Positions 8,240 to 16,501 of a stretch of 64,000 bases of DNA are shown here, piece by piece (the stretch's first letter is position 1; each line of letters opens with the position of its first letter). Origin of the DNA: Clostridium beijerinckii (GTDB lineage: Bacteria; Bacillota; Clostridia; Clostridiales; Clostridiaceae); assembly GCF_036699995.1 (NCBI RefSeq), contig NZ_CP144906.1:2929001-2993000 (forward strand), in the 5' to 3' direction. Under the pieces are notes generated by a model. That model made no database searches, was not told the origin of the DNA, and saw only the letters and a program-made list of their open reading frames with translations. The position numbers were made by a program, and so were the translations under genes.

Positions 8240-8419
8240 TTAGATTTTCCCATCATTTACGGATTTTATAGCCTTATCTTTTATATTTCCTACTACATAC
8301 TTTACGAATCCAATATTGTATTTTTTATAATTGCAATTTTCTGATCCATTTTGACAACAATCATCGGATATTTCTTTAATATCATTCTATGAATTACTCA
8401 AACAATCTATTTTATACAT
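8240..8419 (-). pseudogene. remnant of a cysteine-rich protein with in-frame stop
   Basis: From ATG 8417-8419 the frame reads MYKIDCLSNS, then TAG, then 48 further codons (NDIKEISDDCCQNGSENCNY...FVKYVVGNIKDKAIK) to TAA. Codon use after the internal stop still looks like coding sequence, so this is a decayed gene. The Cys-rich N-terminus recalls the start of corrinoid (HgcA/acetyl-CoA synthase gamma-like) proteins of clostridia, but that match is from memory and weak; the diagnostic corrinoid domain is missing. It follows a double MarR-type operator, so it was probably a target of the adjacent repressor. Confidence 0.5.
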
Positions 8420-8465
8420 CTTTTTTCACTCTCAAATCATCTTTAATAGACTAAAATTCAATCAC

Positions 8466-8490
8466 TACTAATTAGTTAATTACTAATTAG
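8466..8490 (-). promoter_or_regulatory. double MarR-type operator
   Basis: Two copies of TACTAATTAG, starting 15 bp apart at 8466 and 8481, upstream of the broken gene and the [2Fe-2S] genes. The same core forms the perfect palindrome ATTACTAATTAGTAAT in the MarR promoter at 8980-8995, which supports a shared repressor. Confidence 0.65.
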
Positions 8491-8503
8491 TAGTATTTAC
8501 CTA

Positions 8504-8530
8504 AAAATAAAGGTGTAAGTCTATACACCT
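8504..8530 (-). terminator. terminator overlapping the MarR stop codon
   Basis: AGGTGTA / TACACCT stem with a six-base loop, then TTATTTTT on the minus strand. The 5' arm includes the last codons of the marR gene. Confidence 0.65.
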
Positions 8531-8967
8531 GATAATTTCTTTAGAATATTTATTAAAGTCTTCTTCTCCTCAACTTCTAATACACCAAAAATTTCACCTA
8601 AATTATCTACATGCTTAGGGAAAATCTCACTCATAAGTTTTCTTCCTTTTTCAGAAATACTTATTAAGCTCGCACGTCTGTCCTTAGGATCAGGACGTCG
8701 CTCAATCAAATTATCTTTAGCCAAGTTATCTATAACAACAGTCATATTACCACCAGTTGACAGAGTTTTCTCTAATATTTCACTGACTCTTAAATCACCT
8801 TTATGATATAGCACTTCAAGCACTCCAAATTGTGAAAAAGTTAACCCTCCTTCTTTGATAATTTTGTATTCTCTTTTGTTTACACTTTGAATACATCGAC
8901 TTAATGCTATTATTGACTTTAAATTTAAATCATTTAATTCTCCATAAGTAATTTTATTATTATCCAT
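8521..8967 (-). CDS. MarR-family transcriptional repressor
   Basis: A 148-residue winged-helix regulator: FSQFGVLEVLYHKGDLRVSE, then the recognition region STGGNMTVVIDNLAKDNLIE and the wing RRPDPKDRRASLISISEKGR. It should act as a homodimer repressor. The start ATG 8965-8967 (MDNNKITYG) is chosen because a strong promoter (TTGACA-17-TATTAT) ends seven bases upstream; the longer frame to 9069 would run through that promoter. The mRNA would therefore be leaderless or nearly so. The spacer of that promoter is a perfect palindrome, so autorepression is expected, and the same operator core appears before the next genes downstream. Confidence 0.9.
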   Translation of the reverse strand: MDNNKITYGELNDLNLKSIIALSRCIQSVNKREYKIIKEGGLTFSQFGVLEVLYHKGDLRVSEILEKTLSTGGNMTVVIDNLAKDNLIERRPDPKDRRASLISISEKGRKLMSEIFPKHVDNLGEIFGVLEVEEKKTLINILKKLSGV

Positions 8968-8974
8968 GGGTACA

Positions 8975-9003
8975 ATAATATTACTAATTAGTAATATTGT
9001 CAA
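8975..9003 (-). promoter_or_regulatory. marR promoter with operator in the spacer
   Basis: -35 TTGACA (9003-8998), 17-bp spacer and -10 TATTAT (8980-8975). The palindrome ATTACTAATTAGTAAT (8980-8995) fills the spacer, so repressor and RNA polymerase would exclude each other. Confidence 0.8.
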
Positions 9004-9172
9004 GGGTATCACATTAAAATAGTTTAAAAAAATTAACAAACACATAAAAACCGCATAGACTTTCCACAATTGCCCAATGCTTGGTATTTCATTTTTTTAA
9101 TGCTATGCACATATTTCTATTAGATTCTGCAATTAACATCAATGCTAAAGTATTTTTATAGTTTATAATAAA

Positions 9173-9209
9173 AATCAGGTTGCCAATAATTTATATCAGC
9201 AACCTGATT
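9173..9209 (-). terminator. rho-independent terminator upstream of marR
   Basis: AATCAGGTTGC / GCAACCTGATT 11-bp stem; minus-strand RNA continues TTTTTATTATAAAC. It is the last of several hairpins after mgtC and separates it from marR. Confidence 0.7.
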
Positions 9210-9298
9210 CAAATTTATTTTAAGTTTTGCATTTCAGTTAATAATTTATCTAATTATTCTATTGCAGATGTTAACTTTTACCAAAAATATATATTGAA

Positions 9299-9378
9299 TT
9301 ATGGGCTTATTATTTTTTTGCCCATAACAAGGGAAAATACAAGAGAAAATTCGAAAACTCGAAATTTTCCCTTGTATT
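9299..9378 (-). terminator. two stem-loops after the MgtC-like gene
   Basis: A hairpin with arms around AATACAAG / CTTGTATT and a GAAAATT / AATTTTC inner stem (9336-9378) begins 16 bases after the stop of the MgtC-like gene; it has a T-run on both strands. A second one, TTATGGGC / GCCCATAA (9299-9327), follows. Together with 9173-9209 they form a triple terminator. Confidence 0.6.
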
Positions 9379-9393
9379 TTTTTTCATAAAAAC

Positions 9394-10101
9394 TTATACA
9401 ATTTCTTCTATTGTAATTACATTTTCAAGGCTATGAAGCTTTAAAATGTACTCTGAATGATTAATTTTTTCAGGTAATGTTAAAGTCATTCTAAGCCCAA
9501 TTATATGATTGTCAAGCTCTTTAGCTTTCTTAAGTTCTAGATTAGAAATTTTTGTTCCATCTAGTTTTATTGCATTCATAAAGTTCGTAACGCCTGCTAT
9601 ATGCTTGAGTTCAGCATATACATCCAATTCGTTAGACTTAGCCCTATAATGTAAATCTGCTTTATGAAGTACTGTTAATACACCTAATAAGAAAAAGCAT
9701 GAAATAATAGCGCCTTCATAAAAACCAATTCCAATGGCAAGTCCCATACATGCGCAGGCCCAAAGACCAGCTGCAGTTGTAAGGCCTTTAACTTCATTAC
9801 GCCCAACTACGATAATAGTACCCGCTCCTAGGAATCCAATACCACTTATAACTTGAGCACCCATTCTGCTTACATCATCCTGAATGTGTAATATATCTCT
9901 CATGTATTGCCCTGTTATCATAATTAAAGTTGCACCAATACAAACTAATATATGAGTTCTAAGACCAGCCGGCCTTTTTTTTCTTCCTCTTTCAAGCCCA
10001 ATAATCCCTGCACAAATAGTAGCAAGAGTAAGCCTTAAAATTATAGATGCAGTATTAACTTCCCTTAAGTAGTTTGTCAGTTCATTTATTGTATTCTCCA
10101 T
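9394..10101 (-). CDS. MgtC/SapB-family membrane protein
   Basis: A 235-residue protein with the MgtC signature: LRLTLATICAGIIGLERGRKK near residue 22, PAGLRTHILVCIGATLIM, the segment ISGIGFLGAGTIIV, then VKGLTTAAGLWACACMGLAIG. Four or five transmembrane helices occupy the first 145 residues and a soluble ACT-like C-terminal domain follows (RMTLTLPEKINHSEYI). The family acts in Mg2+ limitation and, in pathogens, on the F-ATPase; the role in clostridia is not established. It starts 33 bp after the SNF2 helicase stop and is probably co-transcribed with it. No M-box is visible directly upstream. Confidence 0.9.
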   Translation of the reverse strand: MENTINELTNYLREVNTASIILRLTLATICAGIIGLERGRKKRPAGLRTHILVCIGATLIMITGQYMRDILHIQDDVSRMGAQVISGIGFLGAGTIIVVGRNEVKGLTTAAGLWACACMGLAIGIGFYEGAIISCFFLLGVLTVLHKADLHYRAKSNELDVYAELKHIAGVTNFMNAIKLDGTKISNLELKKAKELDNHIIGLRMTLTLPEKINHSEYILKLHSLENVITIEEIV

Positions 10102-10134
10102 ATAACCACCTTCATAATTGCTGGTATCTTATTG

Positions 10135-13100
10135 TTAATTATAATTAAATAATTCTAAAATTTCACTTTCATTTAACGAATGTATGAATTCTCCTACGGA
10201 TAAATCATCACCTAAAATCTTATTTATTAGCTCTCTTTTGGAATCCTGTAATTCCACTATTTTTTCTTCTATAGTTCCTTGGGCAATTAACTTAATCACT
10301 TCTACTACATTTTTTTGACCAATTCTATGTGCTCTATCAGTTGCTTGATCTTCAACTGCAGGATTCCACCATGGATCAAAATGTATTACTATATCCGCAC
10401 TTGTTAAATTCAGACCTGTACCACCAGCCTTTAAGGATACCAGGAATACGGTATTTTCACCATTATTAAATTCGTCAACCATCTTCATTCTATTGATTGA
10501 TGAAACTGATCCATCTAAATATGAAAATAAGAAATTTTTTTCTTTAAGTATTTTGCTTATATTCTTTAATACAGAAGTAAATTGCGAGAATACTAATATT
10601 TTATGTCCCTCATCTATACTTTGTTCCAATAATTCAATTAATGCATCAATTTTTCCACTACTTCCTAAGTAATTATCCATAGTTACAGACGGATCTAAAC
10701 ATATCTGACGAAGCTTAGTTATATAAGCCAAAATTTCTATTTTGCTCTTACTAAACTCAAAATCTTCGACTTTCTTTTGTATTAAATCTTTAGTATAGTT
10801 AGCATAGGTTTCATAAACAACTTTTTGCTCATCACTTAAAGGAACAAGAAGTCTTTTTTCTATTTTATCAGGTAATTCTTTAATTACATTTTTCTTATAT
10901 CTTCTAAGAATAAATGGTTTTACAAGCCTATTTAACTCTTCAAGAATTTCTGGTCCTTCTTCAAGCCTTCTATGATATCTAGTCACAAATTTCTTCTCGT
11001 TATATAAATACCCCGGCATTATAAAATCAAATATTGACCATAATTCCATCAATGAATTTTCTATTGGTGTTCCAGTCAACGCAAATCTTATTCTTGATTT
11101 TATTTCCTTGACTGACTTAGCACTTAAAGAAGATTGATTCTTTATATTTTGAGCTTCATCTAAGATACAGTAATCAAAATTCATATTATATAATTCTATG
11201 TCACGTCTTAATAAATTATAGGTAGTTAATATTACATCATATTCTTTATAATTATTAATCAATTCTTCTCTTTCTTCTTTTACCCCATTGCAGATTGCAA
11301 TTTTCATTGATGGAGCAAATTTATTAAATTCATTTTTCCAATTATAGATTAAAGAAGTAGGTGCAATAATAAGAGTTTTTGAATCTGGCTTTGAAAGCAA
11401 TAATGTTATTGTTTGTAGTGTCTTTCCAAGTCCCATTTCATCACCAAGTATTCCACCAAAACCTAAGTAATCTAAAGTTCTAAGCCAATTATAGCCTTCT
11501 TTTTGATACTTTCTAAGTTTAGCTTGAAGGCCATATGGAGGTTGAAAGGCTTTATCCTTAATGTTGCTTAATCTTTCTTTAAGATCCTTAATTTCATCAC
11601 AGCTATTTATATACCTTAACTCTTTGTCTTCTAAATAATCTTCAAGATAAGCTCCCTTGTTAATTGGAACATTAATGAGATTCTCATTTAATTTTTCTTC
11701 TAAAAGTAAATTATCTATAAGGGTCAATGATTCTTTCAATGCCTCATCTTCTAGGTCTAAGAATTCTCCATTCTCAAGCTTGTAATATTTCAAGTTATCT
11801 CTAAAGCTTCTAAGTATTTTTGCAGTTTCTTCTGGAGATATATCAGAAATTTTAAATTCAAACTCAAAATAGTTGAATTTACCTTTTCTAACTTCCCCAA
11901 CAAAATCTGATTTCTTAATATCTTTTATTCCCTTAAATCTCTCAGAATAAAATACTTCACCATATCTTTGGAGCTTTTCTATATCATATTTAAAGAATTT
12001 AAAAGCCTCATCATCATCTTTTAAAAAGAATAATCTTCCATTGACTTCTTCAAATCCAAGACTTTTTAATACTCCTAAAACTTCATATTCTTTATTAGTA
12101 TCTCTGTAAATAATTTTATCTTTGTATTCTTCAAAAAAATTAAATTCATGTCCTTCATATGATACCTTAAACAATAATGAAATATCCTTATCTTTATCAA
12201 AATAAAACCTGAAGATTACGGGCGCGATTACAACTTTTTCTCTAATATCCTTAGATAAAACTAAATCATTTGTTACTTTTTGAATCGAAGGTATTAATTC
12301 TTTCAAAATTCTACTTTCATTGATTTTATTGAAACTAACTTTATTAGTAGCATTAAATATTTTTAAATACGGCGATAATCTCTCACATTGTTCTATTGAT
12401 GGAATGTATATTGAAGTACCAAATAAGAATACATCTTCATCTTGAGTTAATGATTCTGGTATTCCATTAGGAGCTTCTAAAATTATATTGTTATTTTTGC
12501 TCAATAAAGCAAGTGGAATAGGCATATCCCCTTCTATTATTTCAGATTCTAATATTCTATAAAAGAATCCATCGCCTAAAAAAACTCTATTCTTTTTTAT
12601 AATGTATAAAAATTCTTTAAACATCATATCAGGAATTGTAAGAGTCTTTCCTTCTATTAACTTATCCTGATAACGTCTAAAATTTCTATCATGATCTGCT
12701 AAGTTTTTTATATTATTCATGAATTTTATTAATCTTCTATCTTCATACGAAAGACTTTGAGTTTTTATATCAAAAATAAATTCTTTTCCGTACTTAATTG
12801 GTACTTTATTATAAACGCATGTTAAAAATTGATTAATATCTTTAACTATATACATCTTATTGCTTTTTCTTAACCCTATTTTAAACTCAATTTGAAGTTT
12901 AGAGGACCAATTGTTTTTATTAATAATAACTTCGAATTTTAGCTTCTCTTTATCCGTATCTCCAACAAGTAAAGATAATAAATCATCATTAGAATTCTCC
13001 TTAATTCTAACTTTATTATTTTTAACAGATAAATTATTATTTAACTTAGTTCTTAACTCTTCATCCTCATCAATATTTCTTAAGAACGTATAAAAAGTAG

Positions 13101-13392
13101 CTATTATATGTTTACAACAGTAATTATCACGAGAAAATTCGTTTTTCTCAAAGTCTAGACAACTACAATGAGTCCCTATAATTTCTTTAGTCATATTATC
13201 AATTTCAAGCTTACACGAATATTCACTTAGAAGGCTTTCTGAAACTACATTTGAGTTTATTTTTATATAATCTTTATCTACTTTAACATTTATTTCTCTT
13301 AACAAATCATTTTTCAGAACACGTTGACCTTTTGTAAGAGATGAATTTGTTATATTCTTATTAAAACCCTCTAGTAAAATTTGTTTTATCAA
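10135..13392 (-). CDS. SNF2-family DNA-dependent ATPase with SWIM zinc finger
   Basis: A 1085-residue Swi2/Snf2 translocase. Order: N-terminal SWIM finger with ligands C76-x-C78 and C93-x-H95; a bacterial SNF2-associated region (about residues 100-600); an N-terminal ATPase lobe from about residue 640 with GDEMGLGKT (Walker A), DEAQNIKN (Walker B) and LTGTPIENSL; and a C-terminal helicase lobe with ILVFSQFTS, LKAGGTGLNL and DRAHRIGQ. It probably remodels nucleoprotein or transcription complexes; the substrate is unknown. It starts with TTG, overlapping the stop of the 69-aa gene by four bases (TTGA), so it is translationally coupled. All catalytic motifs are intact. Confidence 0.93.
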   Translation of the reverse strand: MIKQILLEGFNKNITNSSLTKGQRVLKNDLLREINVKVDKDYIKINSNVVSESLLSEYSCKLEIDNMTKEIIGTHCSCLDFEKNEFSRDNYCCKHIIATFYTFLRNIDEDEELRTKLNNNLSVKNNKVRIKENSNDDLLSLLVGDTDKEKLKFEVIINKNNWSSKLQIEFKIGLRKSNKMYIVKDINQFLTCVYNKVPIKYGKEFIFDIKTQSLSYEDRRLIKFMNNIKNLADHDRNFRRYQDKLIEGKTLTIPDMMFKEFLYIIKKNRVFLGDGFFYRILESEIIEGDMPIPLALLSKNNNIILEAPNGIPESLTQDEDVFLFGTSIYIPSIEQCERLSPYLKIFNATNKVSFNKINESRILKELIPSIQKVTNDLVLSKDIREKVVIAPVIFRFYFDKDKDISLLFKVSYEGHEFNFFEEYKDKIIYRDTNKEYEVLGVLKSLGFEEVNGRLFFLKDDDEAFKFFKYDIEKLQRYGEVFYSERFKGIKDIKKSDFVGEVRKGKFNYFEFEFKISDISPEETAKILRSFRDNLKYYKLENGEFLDLEDEALKESLTLIDNLLLEEKLNENLINVPINKGAYLEDYLEDKELRYINSCDEIKDLKERLSNIKDKAFQPPYGLQAKLRKYQKEGYNWLRTLDYLGFGGILGDEMGLGKTLQTITLLLSKPDSKTLIIAPTSLIYNWKNEFNKFAPSMKIAICNGVKEEREELINNYKEYDVILTTYNLLRRDIELYNMNFDYCILDEAQNIKNQSSLSAKSVKEIKSRIRFALTGTPIENSLMELWSIFDFIMPGYLYNEKKFVTRYHRRLEEGPEILEELNRLVKPFILRRYKKNVIKELPDKIEKRLLVPLSDEQKVVYETYANYTKDLIQKKVEDFEFSKSKIEILAYITKLRQICLDPSVTMDNYLGSSGKIDALIELLEQSIDEGHKILVFSQFTSVLKNISKILKEKNFLFSYLDGSVSSINRMKMVDEFNNGENTVFLVSLKAGGTGLNLTSADIVIHFDPWWNPAVEDQATDRAHRIGQKNVVEVIKLIAQGTIEEKIVELQDSKRELINKILGDDLSVGEFIHSLNESEILELFNYN

Positions 13393-13598
13393 TGTTTATC
13401 ACCTGCATTTTTATTTTTAACTTCTTTAATTCTTTTAATTAAATCTACACTGATATATTGGGATTTTGAAACCCCTTTTCTAAAATATCTTATTTGCTTA
13501 TAGTCACGGCCTTCAATATTTATATCTAATATATCAATTCTTTCAGCATTAAATATAGTAGGTTCATTTTTTCCTTTTAAATATATATGTATTTCCAT
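13389..13598 (-). CDS. small hypothetical protein coupled to the SNF2 helicase (69 aa)
   Basis: 69 residues, starting MEIHIYLKGKNEPTIFNAER; mixed alpha/beta, charged, with no membrane segment. It overlaps the helicase start by four bases, so it almost certainly belongs to the same mRNA and may promote helicase translation. The beta-rich N-terminus suggests a small domain of about 60 residues. I do not recognise a family. The 68-bp gap to the ABC-F gene downstream contains no obvious terminator on this strand. Confidence that the gene is real rests on coupling and codon use. Confidence 0.65.
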   Translation of the reverse strand: MEIHIYLKGKNEPTIFNAERIDILDINIEGRDYKQIRYFRKGVSKSQYISVDLIKRIKEVKNKNAGDKH

Positions 13599-13666
13599 TT
13601 CATTAGGTGAGATTATTTAAATTAGTAATTTAAAAATAATCCCATATCCTCCTTTTAAAATTATAT

Positions 13667-15607
13667 TTAGTTATTATTTTTGAATTCTTCAATTGCTTCA
13701 GCGATTTCATTTAGATATTCCCATCGCTCATATTTATTATCTAGTTCACTTTGTACTTCTTCTTTTTCATGCATCAATTCATTTAGTTTCCCATAGTTTG
13801 AAGCATTCTTTGCCATTTCCTTTTCTAAAGAGTTGATTTTTTCTTCGAGCTTAGCAATATCTTCATCTATAGTTTCATATTCTTTTTGCTCTTTAAAAGT
13901 AAACTTAGGTTTATTATCTTTAGTTTTTTCTTTAAATCCCTTTCCTTTATCTGCTGCAAATTCATTGCCACTTTTATCATTTGACTCAACAGATTTAATC
14001 TTCTCAATTTCTTTTGAAATCAAAAAGTCGCTATAGTTACCGTTATACTCCTTGATATACCCATTTCCTTCATAAGAGAATATCTTCGTACAAATTCTAT
14101 CTAAGAAATATCTATCATGGGATACAACAATGATTACACCCATAAATTTATCTAAAAAGTCTTCTAATATTTTTAATGTTTCGATATCTAAATCGTTAGT
14201 AGGCTCATCTAGTATTAAAAAGTTAGGTGATTCCATTAATACTCTTAAAAGATGAAGTCTTCTTCTTTCCCCACCAGATAATTTTTCAATCGGAGTATAC
14301 TGCATAGTGCTATCGAATAGAAATCTTTCACACATAGTAGAAGCCATTATTTTAGTCCCATCTTCTACAGGTATGTATTCTCCACCTTCTTTAACATAAT
14401 CAATTACTCTTAGCTTAGGATCCATATTGCTGTTGTCTTGTGCAAAGCACCCTATCTTAACTGTATCACCAATTTCAATTTTTCCACTATCTATAGGAAG
14501 TCTGCCTCTAAGAATATTAACTAAAGTTGTTTTTCCAGCCCCATTTTCTCCAATGATACCAATTCTATCATTTCTCAAAAATATATAATTAAAGTCTTTA
14601 ATTATAACTTTACTTCCAAATGACTTAGAGATATCGTATAATTCAACTACTTTTTTTCCAAGCCTAGAACCAACAAATGATATATCTACATCTTCCTGTC
14701 TTTTAATGCTTTCTTCGCTTACTAACTCGTCAAATCTTTGAAGTCTTGCCTTTTGCTTAGTAGTTCTGGCTTTAGCACCACGTCTAACCCATTTTAATTC
14801 GTTTCTTATAAGAGCGTTTTTCTTTTCTTCTTGTGATTGTTCTACTTCAATTCTTTCAATCTTCTTTTCAAGGAATGCAGTATAATTTCCAGGATAAGTA
14901 TATAAATTTCCTCTGTCCAATTCAATAATTCTATTTGTAACTCTGTCTAAGAAATATCTATCATGAGTGATCATCAAAAGAGCGCCTTTCCTAGAATTTA
15001 GGAACTCTTCAAGCCATTCAATTGAATCTGAATCTAGATGATTGGTAGGCTCATCTAATATAAGAAGATCACATGGTGTTATAAGTGAACAAGCAAGTGC
15101 TATTCTCTTCTTTTGTCCTCCAGATAAGTTTCCAACCTTTTCTGAATAATTCTTTATTCCAAGTTTATTTAAAATTGTCTTTGCTTCACTCTCCATATCC
15201 CATAAGCTTAAGGAGTCAATTTCACTTTGAACCTTAAGTAATTCATTATTTAAAGAATCAAAGTTTTCACCATTGCAACTATTGATCTTATCTAATAACT
15301 CCTCATATCTTTTTAAAAGTTTCATTTCTTTAGTGTCACCTTTAAAAATTTGTTCTAAAACAGTTGCATCTTCATCAAATAAAGGATTCTGATCAAGATA
15401 TTCAATTCTAACATTTTTACCCTTTACTATATTTCCATCGAAAAATTCCTCTCGGCCAGAAACTACTTTTAAAAATGTTGATTTACCAGCACCATTTATT
15501 CCAATTAAACCAATTTTATCTCCATCATTAATTCCTAGTGAAACATTATTCAATAATATTTTATCACTATAATTCTTGCTTATATTTTCCAAAGTAATTA
15601 TATTCAT
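13667..15607 (-). CDS. ABC-F family ATPase (Uup/EttA-like)
   Basis: 646 residues with two ABC domains and no membrane segment. Domain 1: GINGAGKSTFLKV, signature LSGGQKKRIALA, Walker B LLILDEPTNHLD. Domain 2: GENGAGKTTLVNIL, LSGGERRRLHLL, FLILDEPTNDLD. A linker with the basic ABC-F interdomain stretch (RRGAKARTTKQKARLQRF) sits between them. The last 90 residues are a coiled coil (EEKINSLEKEMAKNASNYG), the pattern of Uup/YdiF proteins, which act on ribosomes or DNA intermediates. Antibiotic-protection ABC-F proteins share this layout, so resistance cannot be excluded. Its start is 164 bp from the stop of a small upstream gene. Confidence 0.93.
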   Translation of the reverse strand: MNIITLENISKNYSDKILLNNVSLGINDGDKIGLIGINGAGKSTFLKVVSGREEFFDGNIVKGKNVRIEYLDQNPLFDEDATVLEQIFKGDTKEMKLLKRYEELLDKINSCNGENFDSLNNELLKVQSEIDSLSLWDMESEAKTILNKLGIKNYSEKVGNLSGGQKKRIALACSLITPCDLLILDEPTNHLDSDSIEWLEEFLNSRKGALLMITHDRYFLDRVTNRIIELDRGNLYTYPGNYTAFLEKKIERIEVEQSQEEKKNALIRNELKWVRRGAKARTTKQKARLQRFDELVSEESIKRQEDVDISFVGSRLGKKVVELYDISKSFGSKVIIKDFNYIFLRNDRIGIIGENGAGKTTLVNILRGRLPIDSGKIEIGDTVKIGCFAQDNSNMDPKLRVIDYVKEGGEYIPVEDGTKIMASTMCERFLFDSTMQYTPIEKLSGGERRRLHLLRVLMESPNFLILDEPTNDLDIETLKILEDFLDKFMGVIIVVSHDRYFLDRICTKIFSYEGNGYIKEYNGNYSDFLISKEIEKIKSVESNDKSGNEFAADKGKGFKEKTKDNKPKFTFKEQKEYETIDEDIAKLEEKINSLEKEMAKNASNYGKLNELMHEKEEVQSELDNKYERWEYLNEIAEAIEEFKNNN

Positions 15608-15691
15608 TAATTTTAAACTCCTTTATGTGATTATATACATACTATTTTAACATAGGATGCTCATAAACAGAAATTTAGATTGAATTTAAAC

Positions 15692-15724
15692 AAAAAAAGA
15701 CTACCTATATAATATAGATAGTCT
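15692..15724 (-). terminator. terminator after the 39-aa gene
   Basis: AGACTA / TAGTCT arms with A/T-rich inner pairs, then TTTTTTTG on the minus strand, 48 bases past the stop of the 39-aa gene. Confidence 0.65.
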
Positions 15725-15771
15725 AAAAGTAACATATCTTGTTTCAAATAATTACTGTATATATTAATGAT

Positions 15772-15891
15772 TCATTTATTTTTTTTAAGATTTTGACTTG
15801 AGATTTCATATCTTTCTTCATTATCTTCTGTATTATAAAAAGCATTACAACCAATCAATAAAGCACAAACAAAAATTACTATTCCTAGCAT
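15772..15891 (-). CDS. small membrane protein or lipoprotein (39 aa)
   Basis: ATG 15889-15891 to TGA, with the strong ribosome site AAAGGGGG. Residues 3-18 are hydrophobic (GIVIFVCALLIGCNAF) and contain LIGC, which fits a lipobox, although no basic residue precedes it. The remaining 21 residues are polar (NTEDNEERYEISSQ). It may be a single-span membrane peptide or, less likely, a short lipoprotein. It has its own terminator. Unknown family; accepted as real because of the ribosome site, terminator and amphipathic layout. Confidence 0.55.
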   Translation of the reverse strand: MLGIVIFVCALLIGCNAFYNTEDNEERYEISSQNLKKNK

Positions 15892-16048
15892 AATTATTCC
15901 CCCTTTAATATGGATCTGATTATATATTTATTATAACACAGTCCGTATGTAAACGATATACTATTTTACTTTTTTTTATTTCTATTTACATCAATTTCTT
16001 AATTATTGTTTTCATAATTATTAATTTTGCAGAATTTTCAAAAAATTA

Positions 16049-16078
16049 TTGACAATGCTTATAGCTTTTTACTATAAT
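16049..16078 (+). promoter_or_regulatory. promoter of the ilvB T-box transcript
   Basis: TTGACA (16049-16054), 18-bp spacer, TATAAT (16073-16078). Both hexamers are consensus. Transcription would begin near 16085, just ahead of the T-box leader. Confidence 0.8.
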
Positions 16079-16084
16079 TTATAC

Positions 16085-16385
16085 AAACCTATATAATTTA
16101 AAAACTGTGAAGAGGAAGAGTACATATATTACTGAAATAAAGAGAGAGAATAATTGCTGGAAATTCTCATGATGTATATATGGAATGTAGCCTTGGAGTT
16201 TTTAATCGAAATCTTAATTGTTAGAGAGTAGAATTAAACGGATTGTCTACCGTTAAAAGGACAATAATATCGGTTCTTTAACCCGTATTATTAATAAGTG
16301 TGTATTTGATTATACAAAATTAGGTGGTACCGCGGTGATTATCTCTTCGTCCTATAATATTTATAGGATTGGGAGTTTTTTTTTA
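16085..16385 (+). promoter_or_regulatory. T-box riboswitch leader of ilvB-ilvN
   Basis: A complete T-box: Stem I with the AGAGTA loop motif near 16114, AGAGAGAGAA distal element near 16141, the specifier region GGAATGTAGCCTTGGAG near 16181, the T-box antiterminator AGGTGGTACCGCGGTG near 16322, and a terminator hairpin ending TTTTTTTTT at 16376-16385. Uncharged tRNA should favour antitermination and expression. By the usual GAA-NNN-purine register the specifier reads TGT (Cys); one base further it reads GTA (Val). A branched-chain codon would be expected for this gene, so the assignment is open. Confidence 0.93.
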
Positions 16386-16501
16386 CACAAAATAATATTT
16401 AATCTTATATCAAGTAATCAAAAAGTAATAAAATCGAACTTTTATTTAATCAATAAATGATAATGAAATATTCTAAGATATTTATGTAAGGAGTGATTTC
16501 T

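Noticed and set aside
8968..9069. N-terminal extension of the MarR gene with hydrophobic residues
   Set aside because: A strong promoter (TTGACA-17-TATTAT) runs through it, so it cannot be part of the translated mRNA.
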